Shown here in pieces: positions 17,136-24,037 of a DNA stretch of 24,037 bases (its first letter is position 1; every line of letters begins with the position of its first letter). Below the pieces are notes generated by a model. It saw nothing but the letters and a program-made list of their open reading frames with translations. It was not told where the DNA came from and ran no database searches. The translations under genes and the position numbers were made by a program. Source of the stretch: RUG12395 sp034178705 (GTDB lineage Bacteria > Bacillota > Clostridia > Oscillospirales > CAG-272); the NCBI GenBank assembly GCA_034178705.1, contig JAXFQY010000005.1, forward strand, positions 1 to 24,037, in the 5' to 3' direction.

Positions 17136-18176
17136 ATGAATAACGAACAGACAACTCCGAAAGTCATGCGTGAGTCGAAGAACAAGATCAAGGTTGATTT
17201 TGAGCGAACTCCCCTGAAGGATCGACTCAAGGCGAAGTTCGGTACATCCTTCTTCCTTGTGAAGGTTATCGGATACCTTTTCCGCTTTGTTTTCCTGCTT
17301 GGTATTTCGTATGTTATCCTGTATCCGTTCTTTGCGAAAATTGCCGGATCCTTTATGAGCCAGGAGGACTTTATTGACGTTACCGTCTTTTTGATTCCGA
17401 AGCATTGGACGCTCGACACCTACAAGTATATATTCCTTGAAAACCATTATATGAAGGCGTTCGCAAATACCTTCCTGCTTTCCTTCTCCTGCGCGATTGC
17501 ACAGACTCTTGTTTCCTGCCTTGTCGGCTACGGTCTCTGCAAATTCAAGTTCAGGGGTAATACGGCACTGATGATCGCGGTTATCATTACGATGATTGTT
17601 CCTCACGGCACCATCCAGCTGTCGATGTACATGCAGTTCCGTTACTTTGACGTCCTGGGAATCGGAAGTCTTTTGAACAAGTTCGGTGTTTTGGCAAAGC
17701 CGTATCTCACGAGTCTTGCCAATACCTATTGGCCGCTGATTCTTCTTTCCATCACCGGTCTGGCTTTCAAAAACGGTTTGTATATCTTTATGATGCGGCA
17801 GTTCTTCACCGGTGTTCCCGATGAGCTTGAGGAATCCGCGTATGTGGACGGATCCGGAACGCTCCGAACTTTTTTCCAGATCATTATTCCGCTTTCGATC
17901 CCGATGATGATCACGATCTTCCTGTTCTCTTTCTGCTGGCAGTGGACAGACAACTTTTATACCGAGGTTTTCTTCAGAAACAACAAAACCATTCTGATGC
18001 CGGATATTATCAAGATTCCGGATTCCCTGGTTACAACCTATCAAGGGCAGAATCTCTTCTATTCCGCTGTGTATAATACCTGCGGATTGATGATTATCGC
18101 TCCGCTTGTTGTTATCTATCTCTTCTGCCAGAGATATCTTGTTCAGGGCATCGAGCGTTCCGGTATTACCGGCTGA
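17136..18176 (+). CDS. Carbohydrate ABC transporter permease, MalG-type (pair 2)
   Basis: The product is 346 residues, longer than usual because of a hydrophilic N-terminus of about 45 residues. The ATG at 17136 is preceded by the near-perfect AGGAGGTGAT (17121-17130), which overlaps the stop of the preceding permease. Family patterns include GSFMSQEDF, NTFLLSF, VGYGLCKFKFRG and the EAA loop beginning near residue 233 (ESAYVDGSGTL, then IIPLSIPMM). It is the last gene of the operon; an intrinsic terminator follows at 18206-18232. With the 16153 gene it should form a second channel, so the operon has two channels and only one binding protein. Confidence 0.9.
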   Translation: MNNEQTTPKVMRESKNKIKVDFERTPLKDRLKAKFGTSFFLVKVIGYLFRFVFLLGISYVILYPFFAKIAGSFMSQEDFIDVTVFLIPKHWTLDTYKYIFLENHYMKAFANTFLLSFSCAIAQTLVSCLVGYGLCKFKFRGNTALMIAVIITMIVPHGTIQLSMYMQFRYFDVLGIGSLLNKFGVLAKPYLTSLANTYWPLILLSITGLAFKNGLYIFMMRQFFTGVPDELEESAYVDGSGTLRTFFQIIIPLSIPMMITIFLFSFCWQWTDNFYTEVFFRNNKTILMPDIIKIPDSLVTTYQGQNLFYSAVYNTCGLMIIAPLVVIYLFCQRYLVQGIERSGITG

Positions 18177-18205
18177 TGCTCCGAAAAAACAAACCACACA
18201 GAAAC

Positions 18206-18232
18206 AGCGCGGATTTTATATCCGCGCTTTTT
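18206..18232 (+). terminator. Intrinsic terminator of the transport operon
   Basis: AGCGCGGAT (18206-18214) pairs with ATCCGCGCT (18220-18228), five-base loop, followed by TTTTTC. Flanking ACAGAAA and TTTCTGT can extend the stem. It lies 29 bases past the last permease stop. Confidence 0.9.
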
Positions 18233-18263
18233 CTGTATTACGAAAGAGATTTGCATTTTTCTC

Positions 18264-18292
18264 TTGTAATACCCAGCGTCTTGTGGTAAACT
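18264..18292 (+). promoter_or_regulatory. Probable promoter of pepF
   Basis: TTGTAA (18264-18269), 17-bp spacer, TAAACT (18287-18292). It lies between the operon terminator and the pepF start, giving a leader of about 30 bases. Confidence 0.55.
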
Positions 18293-18330
18293 TTTCTTGT
18301 GTATTTCTATTCTGATCGGAGGGTATCAAT

Positions 18331-20106
18331 ATGGCAAAAAATCGTGATCTTGTCCCGGAAAACCTGAAATGGCGCGTGGAAGATATCTTTGAAACCCAGG
18401 CGGACTGGGATGCCTGTTATGAAAAAGTAGGCGGAATGCTCGATTTTTCCGCATACGAAGGGAAGCTCGGTGATGCTGAGGTACTTCTGGAATGCTTGAA
18501 TAAGGTCAACGAAGCTGCCTTGGATCTGAGTCGCCTCGGCGTTTATGCTTTTATGCGGCATGATGAGGATACCCGCAAATCCGAGTTTACGGCTTTGCAG
18601 TCCCGTGTCGATACGCTGGAAATGCAGTTTTCCGGGGCGGTCGCTTTTATTATGCCGGAACTGACGGCGCTTCCCGTGGAAACTCTTGAGGCTTTTGAAA
18701 AGGACGAGAGGCTCCGGGATTACGACTATACGATTCGCGGAATTATCCAGAAGAAGCCCCATGTTCTTTCTAAGGAGATTGAGCTTCTCTTATCTCAGGA
18801 GGGAAGGATTTTCGGCGGATTTCGCAACATCTTTGGCATGATTGATAATGCCGACTTTCCGTTCCCGGAAATCAAAATCGACGGGAAAAAGGTCAAACTC
18901 ACGCATGGAGAGTATGGGCTTGCTCTCCGCAGCCCGGATCGCGCTGTTCGCCGCAATGCTTTTAAGGCATATTATAATGCCTATATCGGTTTGATCAACA
19001 CGATTACGGCAACCTTTGTCGGCAATATTGACAAAGATGTTTTCCTCGCCCGTACGCGCAAATATGACAGCTGTCTGGAAATGGCACTTGCCAATGAAGA
19101 CGTGGATGTGAAGGTCTACAAAAACCTTCTTTCAAGCGTCAACCGTGCGCTGCCGCTCCTTCATCGTTATTTCAGAGACCGGAAAAAAATTCTTGGATAC
19201 AGTCAGCTCCATATGTACGATATTTACACCTCATTGGTTGAGGATGCTGAGCTGAAGGTGGACTATGAAGAGGCCTTCAGAATCGTCAAGGAAGGTCTTG
19301 CGCCTCTCGGCCCCCGCTATCAGGAGCTTTTGCAGGAGGCACATGATAATCGCTGGATCGATGTCGAGGAGACGGAGGGAAAGCGCAGCGGTGCATACAG
19401 TATCAGTGTTTACGGGTTGAAGCATCCCTATGTTCTTCTGAATTATCAGCCTTGCACCAGTGACGTCTTTACCATTGCGCATGAGTTGGGTCATGCAATG
19501 CACAGTTATCATTCTGAGAGAAATCAGCCTCAGGAAAAGGCGGATTATAAAATCTTTGTAGCCGAGGTTGCCAGCACGGTAAACGAGGTTCTTCTGATTA
19601 AGCATCTTCTGAAGACAACTGAGGACAAGAAACTGAAAAAGTATCTCCTGTCCTATTATCTTGACACACTCAAGGGTACCTTGTTCCGTCAGACGCAGTT
19701 TGCAGAATTTGAGTATATTGCGCACGACATGGCGGAAAAGGGGCAGCCCCTGACAAAAGATTCCTTGAACGCCGTTTATTACGATCTGAATAAAAAGTAT
19801 TACGGGCGTTCGGTCGTGTCCGATCCGGAAATTGCTTATGAGTGGGCAAGAATCCCGCATCTTTATCGCGGCTTCTATGTATATAAATATGCAACCGGTA
19901 TTATATCAGCCGTTTCCATTGCGGAGCGAATTGAGAAAGAAGGCAAGCCGGCGGTTGAGGATTATTTCCGTTTCCTTTCTTCCGGCGGAAGCGACAGCCC
20001 GGTGGCGCTTTTGAAGCTTGCAGGAGTCGATCTCACCAAAAAGAATGCCTTTGTTTCCTGTATGGATTCTTTCCGTGCAGCGCTTGACGAGTTTGAGTCT
20101 TTATAA
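18331..20106 (+). CDS. pepF: Oligoendopeptidase F (M3B zinc metallopeptidase)
   Basis: The product is 591 residues, normal for the family, and cytoplasmic because no signal peptide is present. It hydrolyses oligopeptides. The zinc site HELGH is at residues 384-388 within FTIAHELGHAMHSYHS. The third zinc ligand is probably E412 in AEVASTVNE, 24 residues downstream of H388. The N-terminal helical half (about 1-200) and C-terminal motifs such as RQTQFAEFE and the Tyr-rich YRGFYVYKYATG match PepF. The start is ATG at 18331 with GGAGGG (18318-18323). Monocistronic: its own promoter lies upstream, and a converging minus-strand operon lies downstream. Confidence 0.96.
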   Translation: MAKNRDLVPENLKWRVEDIFETQADWDACYEKVGGMLDFSAYEGKLGDAEVLLECLNKVNEAALDLSRLGVYAFMRHDEDTRKSEFTALQSRVDTLEMQFSGAVAFIMPELTALPVETLEAFEKDERLRDYDYTIRGIIQKKPHVLSKEIELLLSQEGRIFGGFRNIFGMIDNADFPFPEIKIDGKKVKLTHGEYGLALRSPDRAVRRNAFKAYYNAYIGLINTITATFVGNIDKDVFLARTRKYDSCLEMALANEDVDVKVYKNLLSSVNRALPLLHRYFRDRKKILGYSQLHMYDIYTSLVEDAELKVDYEEAFRIVKEGLAPLGPRYQELLQEAHDNRWIDVEETEGKRSGAYSISVYGLKHPYVLLNYQPCTSDVFTIAHELGHAMHSYHSERNQPQEKADYKIFVAEVASTVNEVLLIKHLLKTTEDKKLKKYLLSYYLDTLKGTLFRQTQFAEFEYIAHDMAEKGQPLTKDSLNAVYYDLNKKYYGRSVVSDPEIAYEWARIPHLYRGFYVYKYATGIISAVSIAERIEKEGKPAVEDYFRFLSSGGSDSPVALLKLAGVDLTKKNAFVSCMDSFRAALDEFESL

Positions 20107-20113
20107 AAATACA

Positions 20114-20141
20114 AGCCCCGCACACATAACCGTGCGGGGCT
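20114..20141 (-). terminator. Intrinsic terminator of the folT-folC operon, perhaps bidirectional
   Basis: A perfect 10-bp stem, AGCCCCGCAC (20114-20123) with GTGCGGGGCT (20132-20141). On the minus strand it is followed by TGTATTTTTATA, fitting termination of the operon ending at 20146. On the plus strand no T-run follows, but the hairpin starts seven bases after the pepF stop and could protect that transcript's 3' end. Confidence 0.85.
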
Positions 20142-20145
20142 GAAA

Positions 20146-20562
20146 TCACTTAAGCAGAATTCCGTGCCTGGGATCCCATGCGGCAAAAAAATCTCCACCG
20201 TCCGTGCGCCGTGCGCCGCGCCATTCTGATACCCTTGTCCGAAGAAGCAGACGATTTCTTTCATCTTCAAGCGGAAGACGGATGAGCTCGGTCTCCATTG
20301 TCAGGCGTGGCTCCCGGAGAGAGCAGCGTTCCCGGGCTGATGAGGCGCCGGCCAGTGCAGCTGCGTACTCCTCTGCCAGTGCTGCGGCACGTTTTTCTCC
20401 CGACGCGGCAAGCCTTTCATAGAATGCGGAAATTCGCGGATGTGCGCCTTCTGTCTGGATTGTCCGCAAGCAGAACAGCACCTTGACTCCCGCGGCGGAA
20501 ACTACCCGTTGCTCTGTCTTTTCTTCTGCTTTTACTTTGTCATAGGAAAAAGCTCCCGCCAT
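20146..20562 (-). CDS. Small hypothetical protein downstream of folC
   Basis: The product is 138 residues and unrecognised. The ATG at 20562 is chosen because GGAGG precedes it by five bases; longer in-frame extensions would overlap folC and lack a ribosome site. There is no signal peptide or membrane helix. The protein is rich in Arg, Ala and Glu, with a central Ala/Glu-rich helix (AALAEEYAAALAGASSARE). Alternating hydrophobic strands (LTMETELIRLPL, NRLLLRTRVSEW) lead to the C-terminal FFAAWDPRHGILL. The order YP/HPRISAFY-helix-strands-W-D-x-x-x-G-x-L faintly recalls DUF3298/RsiV-type domains, but I would not assign it. It is third in the folT-folC operon, 70 bases after the folC stop, and ends at the terminator. 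Confidence 0.75.
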   Translation of the reverse strand: MAGAFSYDKVKAEEKTEQRVVSAAGVKVLFCLRTIQTEGAHPRISAFYERLAASGEKRAAALAEEYAAALAGASSARERCSLREPRLTMETELIRLPLEDERNRLLLRTRVSEWRGARRTDGGDFFAAWDPRHGILLK

Positions 20563-20632
20563 ACCGACCTCCGCATAGGCTTGATAACAGGATATGCCGC
20601 ATGCGCGCCCGGTTATGACGGGAGAACTGTTT

Positions 20633-21913
20633 TTATTTGTGACTATCGGAATCCAACGCGTCCCGGATTGCCGCATAGGAATAGAGAGAGCCGCAGATGA
20701 TCAGGGGAATTCCAAAGTCCTTTGCGGCGTCGGATGCCTTTTGAAGCCCATCCGCGGCGGAAGAGCATGGGAAAGCGTCAATACCGACAGCAGTGAATTC
20801 CGCGGCATAGTCCTCTGCACACATGGCGCGCGGATTGTCTGGCGTAAAGGTGAAGGCGCGGATTGTGACCGGTGCAAGCTCAGCGATCATTTTGGAGTGG
20901 TCCTTATCACGCATAACGCCGGTAAGCAGGACAAACCTTTGCCCGGGGAAAACAGTCCGGAGCGATCGGAGCAGCGCGTCAATGCCGTTGGGATTATGTC
21001 CGCCGTCAAATATGGTTATGGGATCCTCGCGGAGAAGTTCAAATCTTGCCGGCCAGACGGCATTCAGTAGCCCGTTGCGCACGGCGCTTTCCGGAATGTC
21101 GGTCCCGTTTTCCTTCAGAACGTCAATTGCGTCAAGGACACGCGCGGCGTTTTCCGGCTGGTAGACTCCGCAAAGGGAGATCCGAATATTTCTGCGCTTC
21201 TTATAATCAAACACCGATCCCTCAAGGTTGCAGGAACGGAGCTTAACTTTCCCGCGGAGGGCTGCGCGGAAGGGAGCGCTGATTTCCCGTGCGCGGGTAC
21301 GGATGACATGCTGGGCTGAGGGGTTCAGACAGCCGCTTGTGACCGGTACATTCGGACGCAGGATTCCCGCCTTTTCGGCAGCAATCAATTCGACAGTTTC
21401 GCCGAGAATAGCGGTATGATCCAGGGAGATGTCGGTTATAACCGAAAGAAGCTGGGTATTTACGATATTGGTTGCGTCCAGCCGACCTCCCAATCCGACC
21501 TCCAAAACGACAATGTCGCAGTGCTCTTCCGCAAAATAAAGAAAGCCAAGCGCGGTAATCAACTCAAATTCCGTTGGGGGATCCGCCATTTGGTCAGCCT
21601 GAGCAGCAACGCGGGTCATTAGCTCCGCAAGCCGGTTATCCGGAATCGGGCAGCCGTTTACCATGATTCGTTCATTGAAGAGGCGGACAAACGGGGAAGT
21701 GTAAAGACCGGTTCTGTAACCAGCAGCGCGGAAAACCGAGGCAAGCATGGCACAGAAGGATCCTTTTCCGTTTGTTCCGGCTACATGGACAAAGCGCAGT
21801 GTGTCCTGCGGATTGCCGAGACGGCGGCACAGTTCGGAGATCCTATCAAGTCCCGGATGACTGCCGAGAGAGCTGATTCTGTGAATATAAGTGAGAGCTT
21901 CCGAATAATTCAA
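20633..21913 (-). CDS. folC: Bifunctional folylpolyglutamate synthase/dihydrofolate synthase
   Basis: The product is 426 residues, normal length. It adds glutamate to dihydropteroate and to reduced folates using ATP, in the cytoplasm. The Mur-ligase-type P-loop HVAGTNGKGS lies near residues 43-52. The signatures TSPFVRLFNERI, FELITALGFLYFA, VLEVGLGGRLDATN, DHTAILGETVELIAAEKAGI and IFDGGHNPNG are all present. The start is TTG at 21913, overlapping the TGA stop of folT by three bases (TTGA), with AAGGA upstream, so translation is probably coupled. It shares the THF riboswitch at 22507-22621 with folT, which links polyglutamylation (retention of folate in the cell) to uptake. Confidence 0.96.
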   Translation of the reverse strand: MNYSEALTYIHRISSLGSHPGLDRISELCRRLGNPQDTLRFVHVAGTNGKGSFCAMLASVFRAAGYRTGLYTSPFVRLFNERIMVNGCPIPDNRLAELMTRVAAQADQMADPPTEFELITALGFLYFAEEHCDIVVLEVGLGGRLDATNIVNTQLLSVITDISLDHTAILGETVELIAAEKAGILRPNVPVTSGCLNPSAQHVIRTRAREISAPFRAALRGKVKLRSCNLEGSVFDYKKRRNIRISLCGVYQPENAARVLDAIDVLKENGTDIPESAVRNGLLNAVWPARFELLREDPITIFDGGHNPNGIDALLRSLRTVFPGQRFVLLTGVMRDKDHSKMIAELAPVTIRAFTFTPDNPRAMCAEDYAAEFTAVGIDAFPCSSAADGLQKASDAAKDFGIPLIICGSLYSYAAIRDALDSDSHK

Positions 21914-22437
21914 TCTGATTCCTTCTTTTCGGTTAATGTCGGGAAAAATTTTGCAAGACGGGGTTCTATAAGGATCATGAGCAGAATGCGTACCGGTGTG
22001 TTGACAGCGAAACCGATTGCGCGGTAGATCAGTGCGGCTTTCCAGGTATAGCCGAATTGATAGACAAAGATCGGCGTCATACAGCAGATATCAACAAGGA
22101 CTCCGGCGAGGAGAAAGAAAAGAATGATGCCGAGCGGGCCTCTTCTCTTTTTGTAGAACACAAGCCCCATCAAAACACCGAATAAGAGTTTGCAGAGTGT
22201 AATAAAGGGATTGATTCCTGTCAGAATCGCTGCGCCGATCAGATCCGCGGCGGCATAGCAGATCCCGCTCCAGACGGGACCGTACAGCATCGCAATCACG
22301 GCAATCGGAAGAAAGCTGATTTCGATGCGATAGGCTCCGGTCGGTGGGAATCCGAGAACGCGGCAAAGAAGAATGGCAAGTGCCGTCATTACGGCGCAAA
22401 TGGTGATCCTGCGGATCAGGGGTCGGTTTTTGAGCAT
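21910..22437 (-). CDS. folT: Folate ECF transporter S component
   Basis: The product is 175 residues with five or six membrane helices. It is the substrate-binding subunit of an energy-coupling-factor importer for folate; the shared EcfA/A'/T module is not in this window. Typical features are a basic start, TICAVMTALAILLCRVLGF, then FPPTGAYRIEISFLPIAVIA, YAAADLIGAAI and the C-terminal VNTPVRILLM. The ATG at 22437 is set by GGAGGTG at 22451-22445; a longer upstream frame to 22500 would include the regulatory hairpin and is rejected. The position right behind a THF riboswitch and the overlap with folC strongly support folate as substrate. Confidence 0.94.
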   Translation of the reverse strand: MLKNRPLIRRITICAVMTALAILLCRVLGFPPTGAYRIEISFLPIAVIAMLYGPVWSGICYAAADLIGAAILTGINPFITLCKLLFGVLMGLVFYKKRRGPLGIILFFLLAGVLVDICCMTPIFVYQFGYTWKAALIYRAIGFAVNTPVRILLMILIEPRLAKFFPTLTEKKESD

Positions 22438-22444
22438 AAGAAAA

Positions 22445-22486
22445 CACCTCCAACTGATGTTTTCCCGTAGAACATAAGCGGAGGCG
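22445..22486 (-). promoter_or_regulatory. Hairpin that sequesters the folT Shine-Dalgarno site
   Basis: Reading the minus strand, CGCCTCC (22486-22480) can pair over seven positions, one G-U, with GGAGGTG (22451-22445), the folT ribosome site. A second stem ATGTT/AACAT lies inside. It follows the riboswitch aptamer by about 20 bases, so it is a good candidate expression platform acting on translation. The ligand-dependent alternative pairing was not identified. Confidence 0.6.
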
Positions 22487-22506
22487 CAAAATCGTCCCAA
22501 TTATGT

Positions 22507-22621
22507 ACAGCGGGATGCGGATAACACACCGCGGCGCCGCCCGGCGCGTTCGTTCCATGGGCAACTCCCCGTCCCACGGACACTCAGATGCTTGGCATCA
22601 GCGCGTGTCATCCTACTCTGT
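22507..22621 (-). ncRNA. Tetrahydrofolate (THF) riboswitch, class I
   Basis: On the minus strand, P1 is ACAG (22621-22618) with CTGT (22510-22507). The conserved 5' part AGAGTAGGATGACACGCG and the 3' part CGCGGTGTGTTATCCGCATCCCGCT match the known GAGUAG...GCG / CGCGGUGAAUCAUUGCAUCCGCU consensus. So do the internal GTGGGACG and GGAACGAA segments. P2 pairs GCG with CGC, and P3 pairs GTGGG with CCCAT-type bases. It lies upstream of folT-folC, the classic target. The predicted +1 is at its first base. Confidence 0.9.
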
Positions 22622-22628
22622 TTTCTTC

Positions 22629-22657
22629 AGTTTAGCACGCTTTCTACCGGAAATCAA
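22629..22657 (-). promoter_or_regulatory. Promoter of the THF riboswitch-folT-folC transcript
   Basis: On the minus strand, TTGATT (22657-22652), 17-bp spacer, TAAACT (22634-22629), preceded by TGC as an extended -10. The predicted transcription start is about 22622, immediately before the riboswitch P1. Confidence 0.75.
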
Positions 22658-22714
22658 GACTGCGTCAACTTTTTTTGAAAATTTGGAAAAACGCACGGAA
22701 AAGCAGCCCCCCTG

Positions 22715-22743
22715 TTGACTTCCATGCATTCATGATATACAAT
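22715..22743 (+). promoter_or_regulatory. Promoter of the YitT-family gene
   Basis: TTGACT (22715-22720), 17-bp spacer, TACAAT (22738-22743). It is divergent from the folT promoter and leaves a leader of roughly 20 bases before the ATG at 22769. Confidence 0.7.
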
Positions 22744-22768
22744 ATTGGGGAAAACTTCGGAGGAGATT

Positions 22769-23632
22769 ATGGAGAAAACAGGATTGAAACGCCGGCTGAT
22801 TGATTTTCTGATTATGAATTTTGGAATGGTCTCGCTTGCTGCCGGGATTTACTTCTTTAAGCTTCCGAATAATTTTTCGACCGGGGGCGTTACCGGTGCC
22901 GCCACCGTTGTCGCTGCACTTCTCGGAACCAAAGCGACGCCAGGGGGGTTGATTCTTGTGATTAACACGGTGCTTCTGATTGTCGGTGCCGTTTTTCTCG
23001 GAAGGGAATTTGCGTGGAAAACTGTCTATTGCTCACTCGGCTACTCTCTCCTTACCCTTCTGTGGGAGCATGTGCTTCCGTTGAAAGCTCCTCTTACCGA
23101 TCAGCCGTTTCTCGAGCTCGTCTACGCAATGCTTCTTACCTCTGTCGGTTCGGCCTTGATGTTCTATGTTTCCGCATCTTCCGGAGGGACGGACATTGTG
23201 GCATTAATCCTCAAAAAATACACCCAGGTTAAAACCGGCACGGCGCTCTTCTTTACGGATTCTGTGATTGCCTGCTCAGCTATTTTCGTTTTCGGAATCA
23301 AAACCGGACTTTTCTCTATCCTCGGATTGCTTATGAAGGCGTTTTTGGTGGATAACCTTCTGGAATCGGTCAATCTTTGCAAGTACTTTACGATTATTAC
23401 CGAAAAGCCGGAAGAAATCAACGATTATATCCTCCGAATTGCCCACAGAGGGGTTACCGTTGTGGATGCGGTCGGCGCTTTCTCACAGGATCAGAAAAAA
23501 ATGCTTTTGACGGTTTGTCCCAGAATGGAGGCTATTCGCTTAAAGCATGAGATCCGACAGATTGATCCGCATGCTTTTATCGTTGTTACCAATACCTCGG
23601 AAATTATCGGGAGGGGGTTCCGCGGAGTCTGA
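22769..23632 (+). CDS. YitT-family membrane protein (DUF161 plus DUF2179 domains)
   Basis: The product is 287 residues. The ATG at 22769 is chosen because GGAGGAG (22759-22765) precedes it; an earlier in-frame TTG at 22745 overlaps the promoter -10 and lacks a ribosome site. Five membrane helices fill residues about 10-190. They carry the family's duplicated Gly-rich signatures: LPNNFSTGGVTGAATV near residue 32, and SASSGGTDIVALILKKY in the second half. A cytoplasmic DUF2179 domain follows (from about 208: YFTIITEKPEEINDYI, then RGVTVVDAVGAFS and a C-terminal FIVVTNTSEIIGRGF). The molecular function is unknown; the family is widespread in Bacillota. It has its own promoter and a palindrome directly after the stop. 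Confidence 0.92.
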   Translation: MEKTGLKRRLIDFLIMNFGMVSLAAGIYFFKLPNNFSTGGVTGAATVVAALLGTKATPGGLILVINTVLLIVGAVFLGREFAWKTVYCSLGYSLLTLLWEHVLPLKAPLTDQPFLELVYAMLLTSVGSALMFYVSASSGGTDIVALILKKYTQVKTGTALFFTDSVIACSAIFVFGIKTGLFSILGLLMKAFLVDNLLESVNLCKYFTIITEKPEEINDYILRIAHRGVTVVDAVGAFSQDQKKMLLTVCPRMEAIRLKHEIRQIDPHAFIVVTNTSEIIGRGFRGV

Positions 23633-23666
23633 CTTACCTTTTCTTTTGGAAAAAAGAAAAGGTAAG
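23633..23666 (+). terminator. Palindrome directly after the YitT gene, possible terminator
   Basis: A perfect 15-bp inverted repeat, 23633-23647 with 23652-23666, starts at the base after the stop codon. It is purine/pyrimidine biased (CTTACCTTTTCTTTT) and has no T-run after it, so it may not be a classical intrinsic terminator. Its right arm runs into the first copy of the 72-bp tandem repeat. Confidence 0.45.
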
Positions 23667-23902
23667 CGAAAAGAAAATCAAACAGGCGATCCGATGTAAC
23701 ACTTGCTGAGATATGAAGCAAAAATAAGAAGGGATAAGCGAAAAGAAAATCAAGCAAGCGATCCGATGTAACACTTGCTGAGATATGAAGCACAAATAAG
23801 AAGGGGTCAGCGAAAAGAAAATCAAGCAGGCGATCCGATGTAACATTTGCTGAGATACGAAGCAAAAATAAGAAGGGGAAGAAAAAAGAAAATCAAGCAA
23901 GT
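23666..23902. repeat. 72-bp tandem repeat, about 3.3 copies
   Basis: Units begin at 23666, 23738 and 23810, and a decayed partial copy begins at 23881. The first three differ at only a few bases. Each contains GCGAAAAGAAAATCAA, then GGCGATCCGATGTAAC, TTGCTGAGATA, and ATAAGAAGGG. The period is a multiple of three, so several frames stay open on the minus strand. No spacers are present, so it is not CRISPR. Fragments such as GTAACGATCCGATAAAA recur after 23925. Confidence 0.9.
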
Positions 23903-24037
23903 GATAAAAAACAATAGAAAAGATTGTAACGATCCGATAAAAAGCAGCAAAAAGAAAAATGATGGATTCCAAAAGCGGCGGGGCGGGGGTTAAACCCCCC
24001 CCCCCCCGTAGGCAGATCGGAGGCAAAAAAGGAATAC
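23903..24037. other. Non-coding A/G-rich end with a C13 homopolymer
   Basis: A C13 run occupies 23995-24007. It is preceded by GGGGG (23985-23989) to form GGGGGTTAAACCCCC, a palindromic core, within a G-rich segment (23976-23989). Upstream is AAAAAG-rich sequence with scraps of the neighbouring repeat. I see no gene. Confidence 0.6.

Noticed and set aside
1344..18176. GH43-like gene as the first gene of the transport operon
   Set aside because: A clear terminator (5272-5309), about 600 gene-free bases and a new promoter separate them. A functional link remains possible, but a shared transcript is unlikely.
23666..23902. CRISPR array
   Set aside because: The repeats are contiguous with no unique spacers, the unit is too long, and there are no cas genes nearby.
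23634..24026. Minus-strand frame with a repeated Phe/Ser/Ile-rich 24-residue unit
   Set aside because: The frame is open only because the DNA repeat is 72 bp, a multiple of three. A second frame is open too, there is no ribosome site, and it contains the slippery homopolymer.

Overview
The window looks like chromosomal DNA of an anaerobic Bacillota species of class Clostridia, probably an uncultured gut or rumen lineage. The signs are strong AGGAGG-type Shine-Dalgarno sites, frequent GTG/TTG starts, a THF riboswitch in front of folT-folC, YitT- and DUF4830-family proteins, and a glycan-oriented transport operon. Base composition is roughly balanced. I cannot name a genus from the sequence alone, and I see no phage, transposon, CRISPR or plasmid gene.

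Layout. Positions 1-175 hold a probable terminator, a tRNA-Lys(CUU) and its terminator. A gene-poor stretch follows. Then comes a small minus-strand DUF4830-type membrane protein (679-1167), divergent from a 1300-residue secreted protein (1344-5246). That protein carries three beta-helix units, a GH43-like propeller and a C-terminal membrane anchor. After its terminator comes a gene-free stretch with a good promoter (5567-5595) and a roughly 240-base structured leader. The leader has mutually exclusive antiterminator and terminator pairings.

This leader opens a seven-gene operon (5843-18176). In order it encodes: a solute-binding protein fused to two jelly-roll-like modules and lacking a lipobox; a MalF-like and a MalG-like permease; a beta-propeller/TPR/YIP1 membrane protein; a very large secreted DUF5696-type protein with a TIM-barrel-like core; and a second MalF/MalG-like permease pair. 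No ATPase is encoded in the window, so a shared MsmK-like ATPase elsewhere is likely. My reading (inference) is that the operon builds an envelope system that binds, trims and imports a complex carbohydrate. The YIP1 chimera and the fused binding protein are the least explained parts.

The last third is housekeeping. It contains a monocistronic oligoendopeptidase F (18331-20106) and a convergent minus-strand operon folT-folC-small hypothetical gene, with a THF riboswitch starting at the predicted transcription start. A divergent YitT-family membrane protein (22769-23632) follows. The window ends in a non-coding stretch with a palindrome, about 3.3 copies of a 72-bp tandem repeat and a C13 homopolymer.

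Most notable for follow-up are the 5600-5736 leader, which looks like an uncharacterised attenuator or riboswitch, and the composition of the operon it controls.
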